64,000 bases of DNA from Paenibacillus chondroitinus NBRC 15376. Its GTDB lineage: Bacteria; Bacillota; Bacilli; Paenibacillales; NBRC-103111. Shown here piece after piece: positions 16,825-24,837 of this stretch. The translations under genes were made by a program, and so were the position numbers. Position 1 is the stretch's first letter, and each line of letters begins with the position of its first letter. The notes beneath the pieces are model-generated. The model searched no databases and had not been told where the DNA came from. It saw only the letters and a list, made by a program, of their open reading frames with translations. The stretch spans positions 1-64,000 of the forward strand of contig NZ_BILW01000024.1 of the NCBI RefSeq assembly GCF_004000765.1, read 5' to 3'.

Positions 16825-18371
16825 GCTGTTTCCCCTTTCAACATGATTTGACCTATTGTATAGGCATCGGTTTCTGAAGGTATAAACGGTCCATGCAGCT
16901 TTGCATTCGATAATACGAGCAGCTCGTCCGAAAGGGCGAATAGTTCACCCAGATCCTCCGAAATCAAGAGAATAGCGGCGCCTTTATCAGCGAGGTCAAT
17001 CAACATATTCTGAATTGAACGCGTCGTTCCGATATCAAGCCCACGACTTGGATAGCTAACGAGGAGAACACTAGGTTCCTTCAAGAGTGCTCTCGACAAG
17101 ATCATTCGCTGTACATTCCCTCCCGATAGACGATCTGCCCTTCTGTCAGGATCCGCAAGTCCTAGCACTTGCACTTCTTTTCTTGCTTGAAGTTGTGAAC
17201 GAATATACGACCAATCCATACCGAGACCCTTGGGCTTCATCGGAAGACCTGCAAGCACCATATGCTCGAGAATGGTAAAACCAGCAATGACCGAATCCGT
17301 CAAAGGATCTTCTGAGACTAAGACCATACCTGCATCAATGTAAGCTTTGACTGGCGAGCTCGTTAGATTAATACCATTAATTATTAGAGAACCAGATGAG
17401 AGGGCTCTCAGACCAAAAAGTGCCTCGAATAGTTCCTTTTGGCCATTTCCTGAGATGCCAGCAATGCCAACAATCTTCCCTTTCTCGATCGATATATCAA
17501 TTCCATCCACAATCATTTGGCCATGATCATCCTGAATTGTCAGCTGGCGCCCTTGCAAAGCATGCACAGGAACCTGAGAGCTGGCGATCCATGGAGTTCG
17601 TTCTTCCAGCTTCACAAGCTGCTTCATCCCCATCATACTGGCCACAAGCTGATCCCCTGTGAAATTAGCTTCTTGGGTTGCTGTATAGATCACTGACCCG
17701 TGACGGAGTACGGTCACACGATCTGCAACTGCCATTACCTCATTGATTTTATGTGTAATTAATAATACAGCGTAATGGTCCTTTCGCAGACGATCCAGCA
17801 TTTGTAGGAACGCATCAACCTCTATTGGCGTTAAGACACTCGTTGGTTCATCAAAAATAATGAGCCGTGTCCCTTTCATTAGCAGCACCTTGAGAATTTC
17901 AACACGTTGCCTCTCCCCTAGATCCAACTGCCATACCCAAGCATCAGGATTAACGGAAATTCCATAGCGAACTGAAACTTCAAGGATTTGTTGCCGTATT
18001 TTCGTTCGATTCATGAAGACGCCCTTATTCGTGATAGCTAAAACAATGTTCTCAAGTACACTCAGTGCTGGAACGAGACGAAAATCTTGGTAAACCATAC
18101 CAATACCCTGCGCTTTGGCTTTCGCTGGCGATTGGAGCCTAACCTCCTCACCGAGCCACTTCATTGTCCCCTCGTCTACACTGTAAACACCTGAAATCAT
18201 TTTCATTAGTGTACTCTTGCCCGCTCCGTTCTCGCCGAGAATGGCATGCACTTCCCCGGCCAATACCTGAAGATCAACCTTATTGCAAGCGAGTAGCTCC
18301 CCGAAGCGTTTGACCAATTGATTAGCTTCTAGCAAAGGCGCTAGAGGAATTGAATCCAGGTTGGTCTCCAT
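16821..18371 (-). CDS. BMP-type ABC transporter ATPase (double NBD)
   Basis: A fused two-domain ATPase of 516 residues of the RbsA/NupO/YufO class. The first half has Walker A GENGAGKST, Q-loop VYQDFR and Walker B RLIIFDEPTSVL. The second half has a degenerate Walker A GISGNGQKE, signature LSGGNVQR and LLVSYPSRGLD, a typical asymmetric arrangement. The frame opens at ATG 18386, but the AAGAGGTG site inside that extension points to ATG 18371. It is the first gene of the eight-gene operon ending with pucR. Confidence 0.88.
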   Translation of the reverse strand: METNLDSIPLAPLLEANQLVKRFGELLACNKVDLQVLAGEVHAILGENGAGKSTLMKMISGVYSVDEGTMKWLGEEVRLQSPAKAKAQGIGMVYQDFRLVPALSVLENIVLAITNKGVFMNRTKIRQQILEVSVRYGISVNPDAWVWQLDLGERQRVEILKVLLMKGTRLIIFDEPTSVLTPIEVDAFLQMLDRLRKDHYAVLLITHKINEVMAVADRVTVLRHGSVIYTATQEANFTGDQLVASMMGMKQLVKLEERTPWIASSQVPVHALQGRQLTIQDDHGQMIVDGIDISIEKGKIVGIAGISGNGQKELFEALFGLRALSSGSLIINGINLTSSPVKAYIDAGMVLVSEDPLTDSVIAGFTILEHMVLAGLPMKPKGLGMDWSYIRSQLQARKEVQVLGLADPDRRADRLSGGNVQRMILSRALLKEPSVLLVSYPSRGLDIGTTRSIQNMLIDLADKGAAILLISEDLGELFALSDELLVLSNAKLHGPFIPSETDAYTIGQIMLKGETA

Positions 18372-18434
18372 ACAACACCTCTTCATCCATGTTATTTTTC
18401 ATAACATAACTTCTCTATCTCTCTGATGTTTCTA

Positions 18435-18503
18435 ATTATATTACATGAATAATGGGATGTCGTTAGTAGAAAAGACTAATAATCATTGAATTCCATTGGT
18501 GAG
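18435..18503 (-). promoter_or_regulatory. Promoter of the BMP/amidohydrolase operon with possible PucR box
   Basis: On the minus strand TATAAT (18440-18435) is a consensus -10, with a weak -35 ACGACA (18463-18458) at 17 bases. At 18491-18503, TTCCATTGGTGAG matches the B. subtilis PucR box WWWCNTTGGTTAA at 10 of 13 positions. That is upstream of a weak -35, where an activator would bind. The box match is suggestive only. Confidence 0.4.
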
Positions 18504-18544
18504 AAACACTTGTTAGATTTATTATATGTAACATTTAATGACAT

Positions 18545-18577
18545 AAAAAAACCACCTTCCCTGGTTGGAATGTGGTT
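18545..18577 (-). terminator. Terminator of the patatin gene
   Basis: On the minus strand AACCACATTCC pairs with GGAAGGTGGTT (one mismatch) and is followed by a run of T. Confidence 0.8.
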
Positions 18578-18618
18578 TCATTGGGATGATTTTATTTGTA
18601 AATCAAGATAACAAATTT

Positions 18619-19470
18619 TTAATTTACAAGCCATTCTTTCAACTGCGAGCCCATCCGCTTCGCATCCTGGTAACCCAACTCATGTAAAACTTCGAGTTTC
18701 TTAGGGTTTTTCTCCATTCGGCCTACCAGCACTTTGGACGATGGACGAATGACGATCGCGCTGCCATCCGCTTCCATTTGCCTAACGAGCTCTAAAGTGC
18801 CATTATAAATTTCACTACGATTAACTAATACATCTACCAAGCCATCATATTTCGGGTAAAAGCTTTTAGCCAACCAGCGCTGTTTAAAAGGGGTCTTGCG
18901 ATAACCCATCTCTTTGGTTAAGACAATGATATGTTTTCTGTTCCCGTCTGCAACTGATTTCCTCACAGGGATTGGATCTACCAAGCCGCCATCAAACAAA
19001 GTACGGCCATCATAATGAATGGGCTGCGCAACAAACGGCAGCGAGCTTGAGGCTTGAACGATCGGCATCGTTTGCTGGTCGAGCTGATGCTTCGTATAAT
19101 AGACCGGCTCTCCTGTATGCGCATCGGTAGTTCCGATAGCAAATTGCTGAGGGGAACGATAAAATGCATCGTAATCAAACGGCACTAATTTATTAGGCAG
19201 TTCATTGAAGATAAAATCCATGCCAAAAATGCTTTTTTGACGCAATAAATTGCGATAACTTAAATACCGGTGATCTCCAATATAGTCAATGGTCACTTTC
19301 TTATTGCGACCAGGTTGTTTCGAAATATAGGATACCGCATTGCAGGCCCCTGCTGATACACCAACTACATACGGAAAATACCAATCTTGTTCCATAAAGT
19401 ATTCCAAGACTCCCGCGGTATATACACCTCTCATACCTCCGCCTTCCAGTACGAGTCCAATTCCTTCCAT
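18619..19470 (-). CDS. Patatin-like phospholipase (YlbK/RssA-like)
   Basis: A 283-residue patatin-fold lipid acyl hydrolase. The oxyanion motif GGGMRG is at residues 10-15, nucleophile S39 lies in GVSAG, and the catalytic Asp is in the DGGLVD motif near residue 163. No signal peptide or membrane segment is evident, so it is cytosolic or peripheral. Members of this group hydrolyse lipids, but natural substrates in Bacillales are undefined. The gene is monocistronic with its own terminator. GAAGGTG precedes ATG 19470. Confidence 0.87.
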   Translation of the reverse strand: MEGIGLVLEGGGMRGVYTAGVLEYFMEQDWYFPYVVGVSAGACNAVSYISKQPGRNKKVTIDYIGDHRYLSYRNLLRQKSIFGMDFIFNELPNKLVPFDYDAFYRSPQQFAIGTTDAHTGEPVYYTKHQLDQQTMPIVQASSSLPFVAQPIHYDGRTLFDGGLVDPIPVRKSVADGNRKHIIVLTKEMGYRKTPFKQRWLAKSFYPKYDGLVDVLVNRSEIYNGTLELVRQMEADGSAIVIRPSSKVLVGRMEKNPKKLEVLHELGYQDAKRMGSQLKEWLVN

Positions 19471-19655
19471 CGTGACACCTTCTTTCTGTCTATCTCTAGC
19501 CCTTTATTAGCATACAGGAAATGTCAATTAAAATAAATGCTCCTCCGTCTCCGTAAGAATGACAAAGAAGCAGGTTCAAGCCCTTTTTTTATATGGATTC
19601 GGGAATTACCCCACATAATCCGCGTTTTTGACCAAATTCCGCAAGCCTATAAGAA

Positions 19656-19696
19656 AAGGCTGCTCGCAGGTCTATCGTGACCTTTTGAACAGCCTT
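19656..19696 (-). terminator. Terminator of the small gene at 19707
   Basis: On the minus strand AAGGCTG pairs with CAGCCTT, with inner GTC/GAC pairing, and TTCTT follows the stem. Confidence 0.65.
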
Positions 19697-19706
19697 ACCG
19701 CTTTAA

Positions 19707-19847
19707 CTATGAATTCGTTTTGTTAATGTTGTTTAAGCTAGGTGGAAATTCAGCAGCATTTTGCTTCTTTAACGTCTGAGCTTCTTCCATCAAGGAAGCG
19801 TCATTCTGCTGATTATTCTTCTTATCAGGACGATTCACTTTGGTCAT
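19707..19847 (-). CDS. Small hydrophilic 46-residue protein
   Basis: ATG 19847 has a near-perfect GGAGGTGA ribosome binding site. The frame encodes 46 residues rich in Asn, Gln and Lys (MTKVNRPDKKNNQQND...), ending FPPSLNNINKTNS, and is followed by a terminator. The product looks unstructured with no signal peptide. The coding evidence is the strong ribosome binding site plus terminator. It may be a small spore-associated protein by analogy with other tiny hydrophilic proteins of spore formers, but it has no SASP motif. Confidence 0.6.
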   Translation of the reverse strand: MTKVNRPDKKNNQQNDASLMEEAQTLKKQNAAEFPPSLNNINKTNS

Positions 19848-19923
19848 TGCCTTCACCTCCATCATCTCCCACCTAGTATGAGAAGGCTGCCGGCTTATTA
19901 TGCTTTATCGATCCTTAATGCCG

Positions 19924-21489
19924 TTAACGTTGTTCTCTGTAAAGCTCCTTAATCACCAGAAATTCATCCAAGTGCTCCAGAAAAAGATCCACAACCACGG
20001 GGTCAAAATGGCGTCCGCGTTCTGTTTTTAATAAATCCAGCACCCTATCCAGCTCCCATGCTTTCTTATAAACACGATCACTGCATAGTGCGTCAAACAC
20101 ATCGGCTAACGCCGTAATACGCCCATAGACGTGAATATCCTCGCCGCGAAGTCCATGCGGATACCCTGAACCATCGAATCGCTCATGATGCTGCTGCGCA
20201 ATGATTGCCGCTGCGTTCAACACTTGCTTGTTCGAATGTTTCAGCATTTCATAACCCAAATTTGAGTGGGTTTTCATAATTTCGAATTCTTCCTGCGTCA
20301 ATGGGCCTGGCTTATTCAGGATCGCATCCGGAATCCCCACTTTCCCGACATCGTGCATCGGCGAGGCTAGACGAATAACCTCTGCTTCTTGTTCTGACAA
20401 TCCGTATTTTATCGCCAGCAAACGCGAATATTCCGCTACTCGCTTCACATGATGCCCCGTTTCACGGGATCTTGTTTCCGTGATTTCCCCCATCGTATAG
20501 ATGATTTCTTGCTGCGTGCTTTCCAACTCTTCATTCAAATAAATATTCTCGAAAGCAACGGAAACGTTCGTGCAGTAGATATCGATCAAATACCGCTCCC
20601 ACTCACTGAGCTCTTTGAAGCCATTCATATAAATGACATTCTCCATGCCCATCTTGCTTTGAAAATAAATCACAAAACGGTCGGAAGCAAACGAGCTTTT
20701 TTTCGTTAAAAAAGCGAGCTCAATTTCACCGAGAACGTGCTCGGGAACGACGTCACGCGCTCTTTCATCCTGATTGGACGCATAGTCGCCGCTCGCAGCC
20801 AAGATATAAATATCCTCGACACCCTTTGTTACGGCAAAGCTGCAATGAATGGCATTTTTATGCAAATTAACGATTGAGGTCATTTGCGTTAATACGCCCG
20901 AGGCAAACTTCTTCATAGATTGCAGCTCAAACAGCGTTGCCGAAGATTTAATGATTTCCTCCAAGCCTGATCTGCTTTTCTCAATTGTCTTCAAATCCCG
21001 ATAGGAGCGCAGCGCGGTAACGACGGTCGTGAACAGCTTTTGCGTCGTTAGCTCGGTTTTCTCTTTGTAATCATTAATGTCATAATCCATAATGACTGTA
21101 CGCTCAGGAGCTTGACCAGGCTGGCCTGTACGCAAGATAATGCGGATCGCGGTATTTTTTAATTCCTCGCGTATATATCTTACAGTTTGAAGCCCTGCAT
21201 CTTCCTGCTCCATCACTACATCGAGCAAAACCAATGCTGCATTAGGCTGCTGTTGCAAGACTTGTTTAGCTTCTGCAGCGGAAAAAGCGCTGTGAAACTC
21301 CAACTTCCTGCCATCAAACTCAAACTCCTGCAAAACCATCTTCGTCACTTGATGAATCTGTTTTTCATCATCGACAATTAAGACAATCCATGGATCCTGT
21401 TCCATTACCACATCATTTGTGGGAACGTTCTCTTCCTCATCAGCAAAAAGAAGTTCATCCAGGTCCATTAACCCATCCTGTCTCGTCAT
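19924..21489 (-). CDS. Response regulator with HD-GYP c-di-GMP phosphodiesterase domain
   Basis: A 521-residue output protein. A receiver domain has the phospho-acceptor Asp in LVLLDVVME near residue 87. A DUF3369 linker (about 165-320) follows, then an HD-GYP domain with HDVGKVGIPD near 378 and HHERFDGSGYP near 433. HD-GYP domains with these residues hydrolyse c-di-GMP. ATG 21489 overlaps the kinase stop (ATGA) and has GAGGAGG eight bases upstream; the longer frame from 21558 is inside the kinase gene. The kinase encoded immediately upstream is the probable phosphodonor. No DNA-binding domain is present. Confidence 0.9.
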   Translation of the reverse strand: MTRQDGLMDLDELLFADEEENVPTNDVVMEQDPWIVLIVDDEKQIHQVTKMVLQEFEFDGRKLEFHSAFSAAEAKQVLQQQPNAALVLLDVVMEQEDAGLQTVRYIREELKNTAIRIILRTGQPGQAPERTVIMDYDINDYKEKTELTTQKLFTTVVTALRSYRDLKTIEKSRSGLEEIIKSSATLFELQSMKKFASGVLTQMTSIVNLHKNAIHCSFAVTKGVEDIYILAASGDYASNQDERARDVVPEHVLGEIELAFLTKKSSFASDRFVIYFQSKMGMENVIYMNGFKELSEWERYLIDIYCTNVSVAFENIYLNEELESTQQEIIYTMGEITETRSRETGHHVKRVAEYSRLLAIKYGLSEQEAEVIRLASPMHDVGKVGIPDAILNKPGPLTQEEFEIMKTHSNLGYEMLKHSNKQVLNAAAIIAQQHHERFDGSGYPHGLRGEDIHVYGRITALADVFDALCSDRVYKKAWELDRVLDLLKTERGRHFDPVVVDLFLEHLDEFLVIKELYREQR

Positions 21490-23027
21490 AGCTCGGACTC
21501 CTCCTCTAACGGAATCGTGATCATAAATAAACTGCCTTGTCCCAGCGTACTCAAGCACTGGATGCTGCCATTCAGCGATTGCGTGACAAGGTTATAAACG
21601 ATATTCATGCCTAAGCCGGTACCGCCTTTGCCGCGGCTGGTCGTAAAGAAGGGATCAAAGATATGATCCAGTACCTCCTGCGTCATTCCATTGCCATCAT
21701 CGGAATAAGCGATCTGAATATGATCTTGGTGTTCAGTGACACGAATGCTTAGACTTCCTTCATCCTCTGGTCCATAGGCATGATTCACTGAATTCATAAC
21801 TAAATTCGTAACAATTTGCGATACCGCTCCTGGATATGTATACAGATTAAGGCCATCATCACAATAGATGTCTACACGAAGTCTCGTTTTCTTCAGTGAT
21901 GGCTTCAAACTGGCAACGATTCCTTCTAGATACTCCCTCAAAAGAAACGTGCGTTTCACTTCCACGCTCTGATCGACGGAAATTTGCTTAAAGCTCCGCA
22001 CTAGTGAAGAGGCTCGTTCCAAATTCGTCTGGACCATGGCATTCGTTTCGCCGATGATGGAAAGAAACTGTTCCAAATCAGACTTTTTCATTTTACCTGT
22101 TTCGTACAAGCTCCGGAAATCCTTCGTCTTCTGATCCAAATAGGTGATCGCGGTAACTCCGATGCCTATTGGAGTATTAATTTCATGGGAAACACCCGCA
22201 ACGAGGTTGCCTAAGGCTCCCATCTTCTCGGATTGAACCAATTGATCCTGGGTAATTTGCAGCGTGTTGAGCACCTGCTGGAGCTCCTTATAACGTTCAT
22301 CCAGATTTTTTACCATATCATTAAAAGCTTCGGATACTTCCGAAATTTCGGGAGAAGCCTGAAATTGCAGCAGCGGAAGCTCCCCGCCCTGCTTGACAAT
22401 CACAGCAGCTTCGCGAAGCTTGCTTAAAGGTCTAATGACAATTGTGCGTAAGATAAGCCATAGCAAAACGGATAAGATGATAGCAATGCTAATGCCTACA
22501 GCTAAAATGAGCTTCGTACGCTTCTTAAGCAGCACAGACTCCTCGGAAGAGTCGAAAATGACTTCCACGGCTCCAACAACCATGCCATCTTCTTGCAGCG
22601 GCGCAATGAGTCTTACAACTGGCTTCTCGCTTTTCGCCATTGGCAGCCGGTCTACGATCGTTTTGTCCTGCTTTGGAATAATCACGCTGGATGGATCCAG
22701 ACGCTTGCCGACCTGTTCACGATCAGAAGCAGCCAGGATAGCTCCGTCTTTGCTGTAGAGCTTCATTTCGAGAACCCGCGTGTTTTTATATTGAATATAG
22801 TCAAAAATTTGCTGCACATCCGAAATCGATCGGGATTCCTCGTAACGTCCGTTGATGGCGATGGTCATGCCGCTAATTTGGCTCACATAAGCTTCTTTGA
22901 TGGATTGATTTAAACTCTTCGTATCGAACACCATCATCGTCGAAATCATAATGACCGTCACCGATGTAATCAGAAATACGACTCGTTTCTGTAAACTGAG
23001 CTTCTTTCGCAGTATGAGCATATGCAA
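21486..23027 (-). CDS. Membrane sensor histidine kinase
   Basis: A 513-residue kinase. TM1 is at about residues 15-35, an extracytoplasmic Cache-like sensor at about 36-170, TM2 at about 173-195 and a HAMP region at about 196-250. A coiled coil leads to the HisKA-type GVSHEINTPIG (His near 283). N box TNLVMNSVNHAYG, G1 DDGNGM and G2 GKGGTGLGMN complete the catalytic domain. The start at ATG 23027 could also be ATG 23021. It is the middle gene of a lipoprotein-kinase-regulator operon, so the secreted lipoprotein may feed the sensor its signal. Confidence 0.9.
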   Translation of the reverse strand: MHMLILRKKLSLQKRVVFLITSVTVIMISTMMVFDTKSLNQSIKEAYVSQISGMTIAINGRYEESRSISDVQQIFDYIQYKNTRVLEMKLYSKDGAILAASDREQVGKRLDPSSVIIPKQDKTIVDRLPMAKSEKPVVRLIAPLQEDGMVVGAVEVIFDSSEESVLLKKRTKLILAVGISIAIILSVLLWLILRTIVIRPLSKLREAAVIVKQGGELPLLQFQASPEISEVSEAFNDMVKNLDERYKELQQVLNTLQITQDQLVQSEKMGALGNLVAGVSHEINTPIGIGVTAITYLDQKTKDFRSLYETGKMKKSDLEQFLSIIGETNAMVQTNLERASSLVRSFKQISVDQSVEVKRTFLLREYLEGIVASLKPSLKKTRLRVDIYCDDGLNLYTYPGAVSQIVTNLVMNSVNHAYGPEDEGSLSIRVTEHQDHIQIAYSDDGNGMTQEVLDHIFDPFFTTSRGKGGTGLGMNIVYNLVTQSLNGSIQCLSTLGQGSLFMITIPLEEESEL

Positions 23028-23034
23028 GAGGCTC

Positions 23035-23415
23035 CTATTTCACGTCAAACGTTATCGTTTTGCTAACGTCGTAAGGCGTATGGTCGTTGTTATGTAAGGA
23101 TACTTTGACTTCATGCGGCCCCTTGCTCAAATGGTCCAGCACTTTCTGTTTGTCCGTCACGACAATTTTCTCGCCTTTATCCAGGGAAATATGGATGTGC
23201 CCTTCCCCTTCAACTCGTTGATGATCATAATGCTCCTTAGAAATCTTCAGGTCGGTCGTCATCTGCAGCGTTACGGCATCGCCATTAACAGCCGCACTGA
23301 CTTCTAATGTTGGCGTATACGTATTTGTCGGCGCTGTACTCGTTTTCGCAGACCCACATCCGGAAATGAAGATGGCCATTGCAGCTGCCAAGTAAATACT
23401 TTTACAAATTCTCAT
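23035..23415 (-). CDS. Lipoprotein of unknown function, first gene of the HD-GYP operon
   Basis: A 126-residue exported lipoprotein with lipobox ISGC (C20) and a short Thr-rich tether. The mature part is predicted beta-rich and contains a histidine-rich patch (KEHYDHQRVEGEGHIHISLD, then VSLHNNDHTPYDVSKT) that could bind a metal. The layout is reminiscent of small Ig-like or FixH/YtkA-like exported domains, but I cannot assign it. It precedes the kinase by eight bases. TAGGGGATG lies before ATG 23415, and a terminator-like hairpin sits 42 bases upstream of the start, suggesting attenuation. Confidence 0.75.
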   Translation of the reverse strand: MRICKSIYLAAAMAIFISGCGSAKTSTAPTNTYTPTLEVSAAVNGDAVTLQMTTDLKISKEHYDHQRVEGEGHIHISLDKGEKIVVTDKQKVLDHLSKGPHEVKVSLHNNDHTPYDVSKTITFDVK

Positions 23416-23722
23416 CTTTTCATCCCCTATTTAATCGTTAATTGTCTATTCATGTCAAAAAAAGCTATCCTCTTTAGCTTATGAATATTCATATGGTTTG
23501 TCCACTTATATTTTGGAAACAAAATCCTTTATTAGAACACTATTCAATGTATTCTTAATTTTCAGACATTTCTTGTCGAATCGTCATAAGAACGCTCACA
23601 TTTTGCGCTTGCCCAGGAAATAATTTCATTTCCCGAATGAAGAATGATTTCCCCAGCTTTGGAGCAATGTAGTAAAGTCACTGTTCATTTTAAAATAACT
23701 CGATCTTAGGAGGCTCTCCCCT
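23416..23722. other. 307-nt divergent intergenic region with attenuator-like hairpin
   Basis: This region separates the lipoprotein operon (minus) from a small coiled-coil gene (plus). It holds a minus-strand terminator-like hairpin (23457-23480) and a 12-base palindrome ATGAATATTCAT (23481-23492) next to it. It is otherwise AT-rich with no open frame of note. I did not recognise a known riboswitch. Confidence 0.5.
23457..23480 (-). terminator. Terminator-like hairpin in the leader of the HD-GYP operon
   Basis: On the minus strand AAGCTA-aagagga-TAGCTT forms a 6-bp stem running into seven T. It lies in the 5' leader rather than after a gene, so it may act as an attenuator. Confidence 0.5.
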
Positions 23723-24040
23723 ATGTCCGACACCCGTGATTTTTCGATGCAGGTCCAACACGCCATTGACGCAGCAGATCAAGCCATACGATTGGCTTCA
23801 GACGCTGAGTATAAACTGCAAAGAGCCATCGTGCAGGCTCACCCTCAAGATATACAATCCGCACAAGCCGCTCTGACGCAAGCCAAGCACAAAGTCAGGG
23901 ATGCACAGGCCCAACTTGAAACGTACAATAATGAGCAGTATGGGCAGCAAATCCAGCAAACGTTGGAGCAGTTGAATCAAGCTTCTCAAGACGTCGATGC
24001 CAATCAGGTGAAATTTCACACCCCTAAACAAATTCGGTAA
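23723..24040 (+). CDS. Small coiled-coil protein of unknown function
   Basis: A 105-residue soluble protein beginning at ATG 23723 with AGGAGG upstream. It is almost entirely helical and rich in Ala and Gln (for example ALTQAKHKVRDAQAQLE), with heptad-like hydrophobic spacing, so a coiled coil is likely. No signal peptide, membrane segment or known domain. It is monocistronic and followed by a terminator. Function unknown. Confidence 0.7.
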   Translation: MSDTRDFSMQVQHAIDAADQAIRLASDAEYKLQRAIVQAHPQDIQSAQAALTQAKHKVRDAQAQLETYNNEQYGQQIQQTLEQLNQASQDVDANQVKFHTPKQIR

Positions 24041-24057
24041 ACATCGGTTCTATGTAA

Positions 24058-24090
24058 AAGGTGATCGAAATTCGATCGCTTTTTTCTTTT
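24058..24090 (+). terminator. Rho-independent terminator
   Basis: GTGATCGAA and TTCGATCGC pair closely around a tight loop and are followed by TTTTTTCTTTTT. Confidence 0.75.
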
Positions 24091-24155
24091 TATATGAACA
24101 ATATGTTAAACTACTGGGGAAGGTTTTCAAGTTATTTGGGGAGGCACTACATTTC

Positions 24156-24791
24156 ATGCTCGTTATCGGAATTGCCGGAGGTACCGGTTCAGGAAAAACT
24201 ACAGTAGCCAGATCGATCATTAATAAACTGGGATCCACGAACGTGACATTAATTTCACAAGATAATTACTATCTTCATCATAGTGGTCTTACTTTTGAAG
24301 AGCGGGAGCGCATCAACTACGATCACCCGCGCGCGTTTGAGAACGAGCTGCTGCTTAAGCATCTGAATGAATTGAAGAACGGAAACGCAGTCAATATCCC
24401 CGTGTATGATTTCTCGAAGCATGCGCGCTCGCAAGAAACGATCCGAGTTGAAGTTAAACCTATTGTGTTGCTAGAAGGCATCCATGTATTAACCGATGAA
24501 GATCTTCGCAGCGCTTTGAATATCAAGGTGTTTGTTGATACGGACCCGGATGTGCGTATCCTTCGCCGACTTTCCCGGGACATTAACGAACGGGGGCGCA
24601 CGCTGCAATCGGTCTTCGATCAGTATTTGACGACGGTGAAGCCGATGCATGATGCTTTCATCGAGCCTTCCAAGAAATATGCGGACATTATTATTCCTGA
24701 AGGCGGAGAAAACCAAATCGGGATCTCCATGCTGACGATTCTGACGGAACGTTATATGACGGATCAGGCAGCCGATTATGAAATAGGCTAA
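24156..24791 (+). CDS. udk: Uridine kinase
   Basis: Phosphorylates uridine and cytidine to UMP and CMP in pyrimidine salvage. The product of 211 residues has P-loop GGTGSGKTT at 8-16, the family's SQDNYYLHH substrate segment, NYDHPRAFE, IPVYDFSKHARS and the lid RRLSRDINERGR. The length fits Udk. GGGGAGG precedes ATG 24156. It is monocistronic and ends at a bidirectional terminator shared with the convergent MFS gene. Confidence 0.92.
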   Translation: MLVIGIAGGTGSGKTTVARSIINKLGSTNVTLISQDNYYLHHSGLTFEERERINYDHPRAFENELLLKHLNELKNGNAVNIPVYDFSKHARSQETIRVEVKPIVLLEGIHVLTDEDLRSALNIKVFVDTDPDVRILRRLSRDINERGRTLQSVFDQYLTTVKPMHDAFIEPSKKYADIIIPEGGENQIGISMLTILTERYMTDQAADYEIG

Positions 24792-24798
24792 ACCAAGC

Positions 24799-24836
24799 AA
24801 AAGACACTCTCGCCATTCTTGGTAAGAGTGTCTTTC
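24799..24836. terminator. Bidirectional terminator between udk and the MFS gene
   Basis: AAAGACACTCT and AGAGTGTCTTT are perfect 11-base arms. Short T-rich tails follow on both strands. Confidence 0.75.
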
Positions 24837-24837
24837 A

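Noticed and set aside
23416-23520. c-di-GMP riboswitch upstream of the HD-GYP operon
   Set aside because: A GGACAAACC stretch recalls the GEMM aptamer but the ACGCAAAGC core and P1b geometry are missing.
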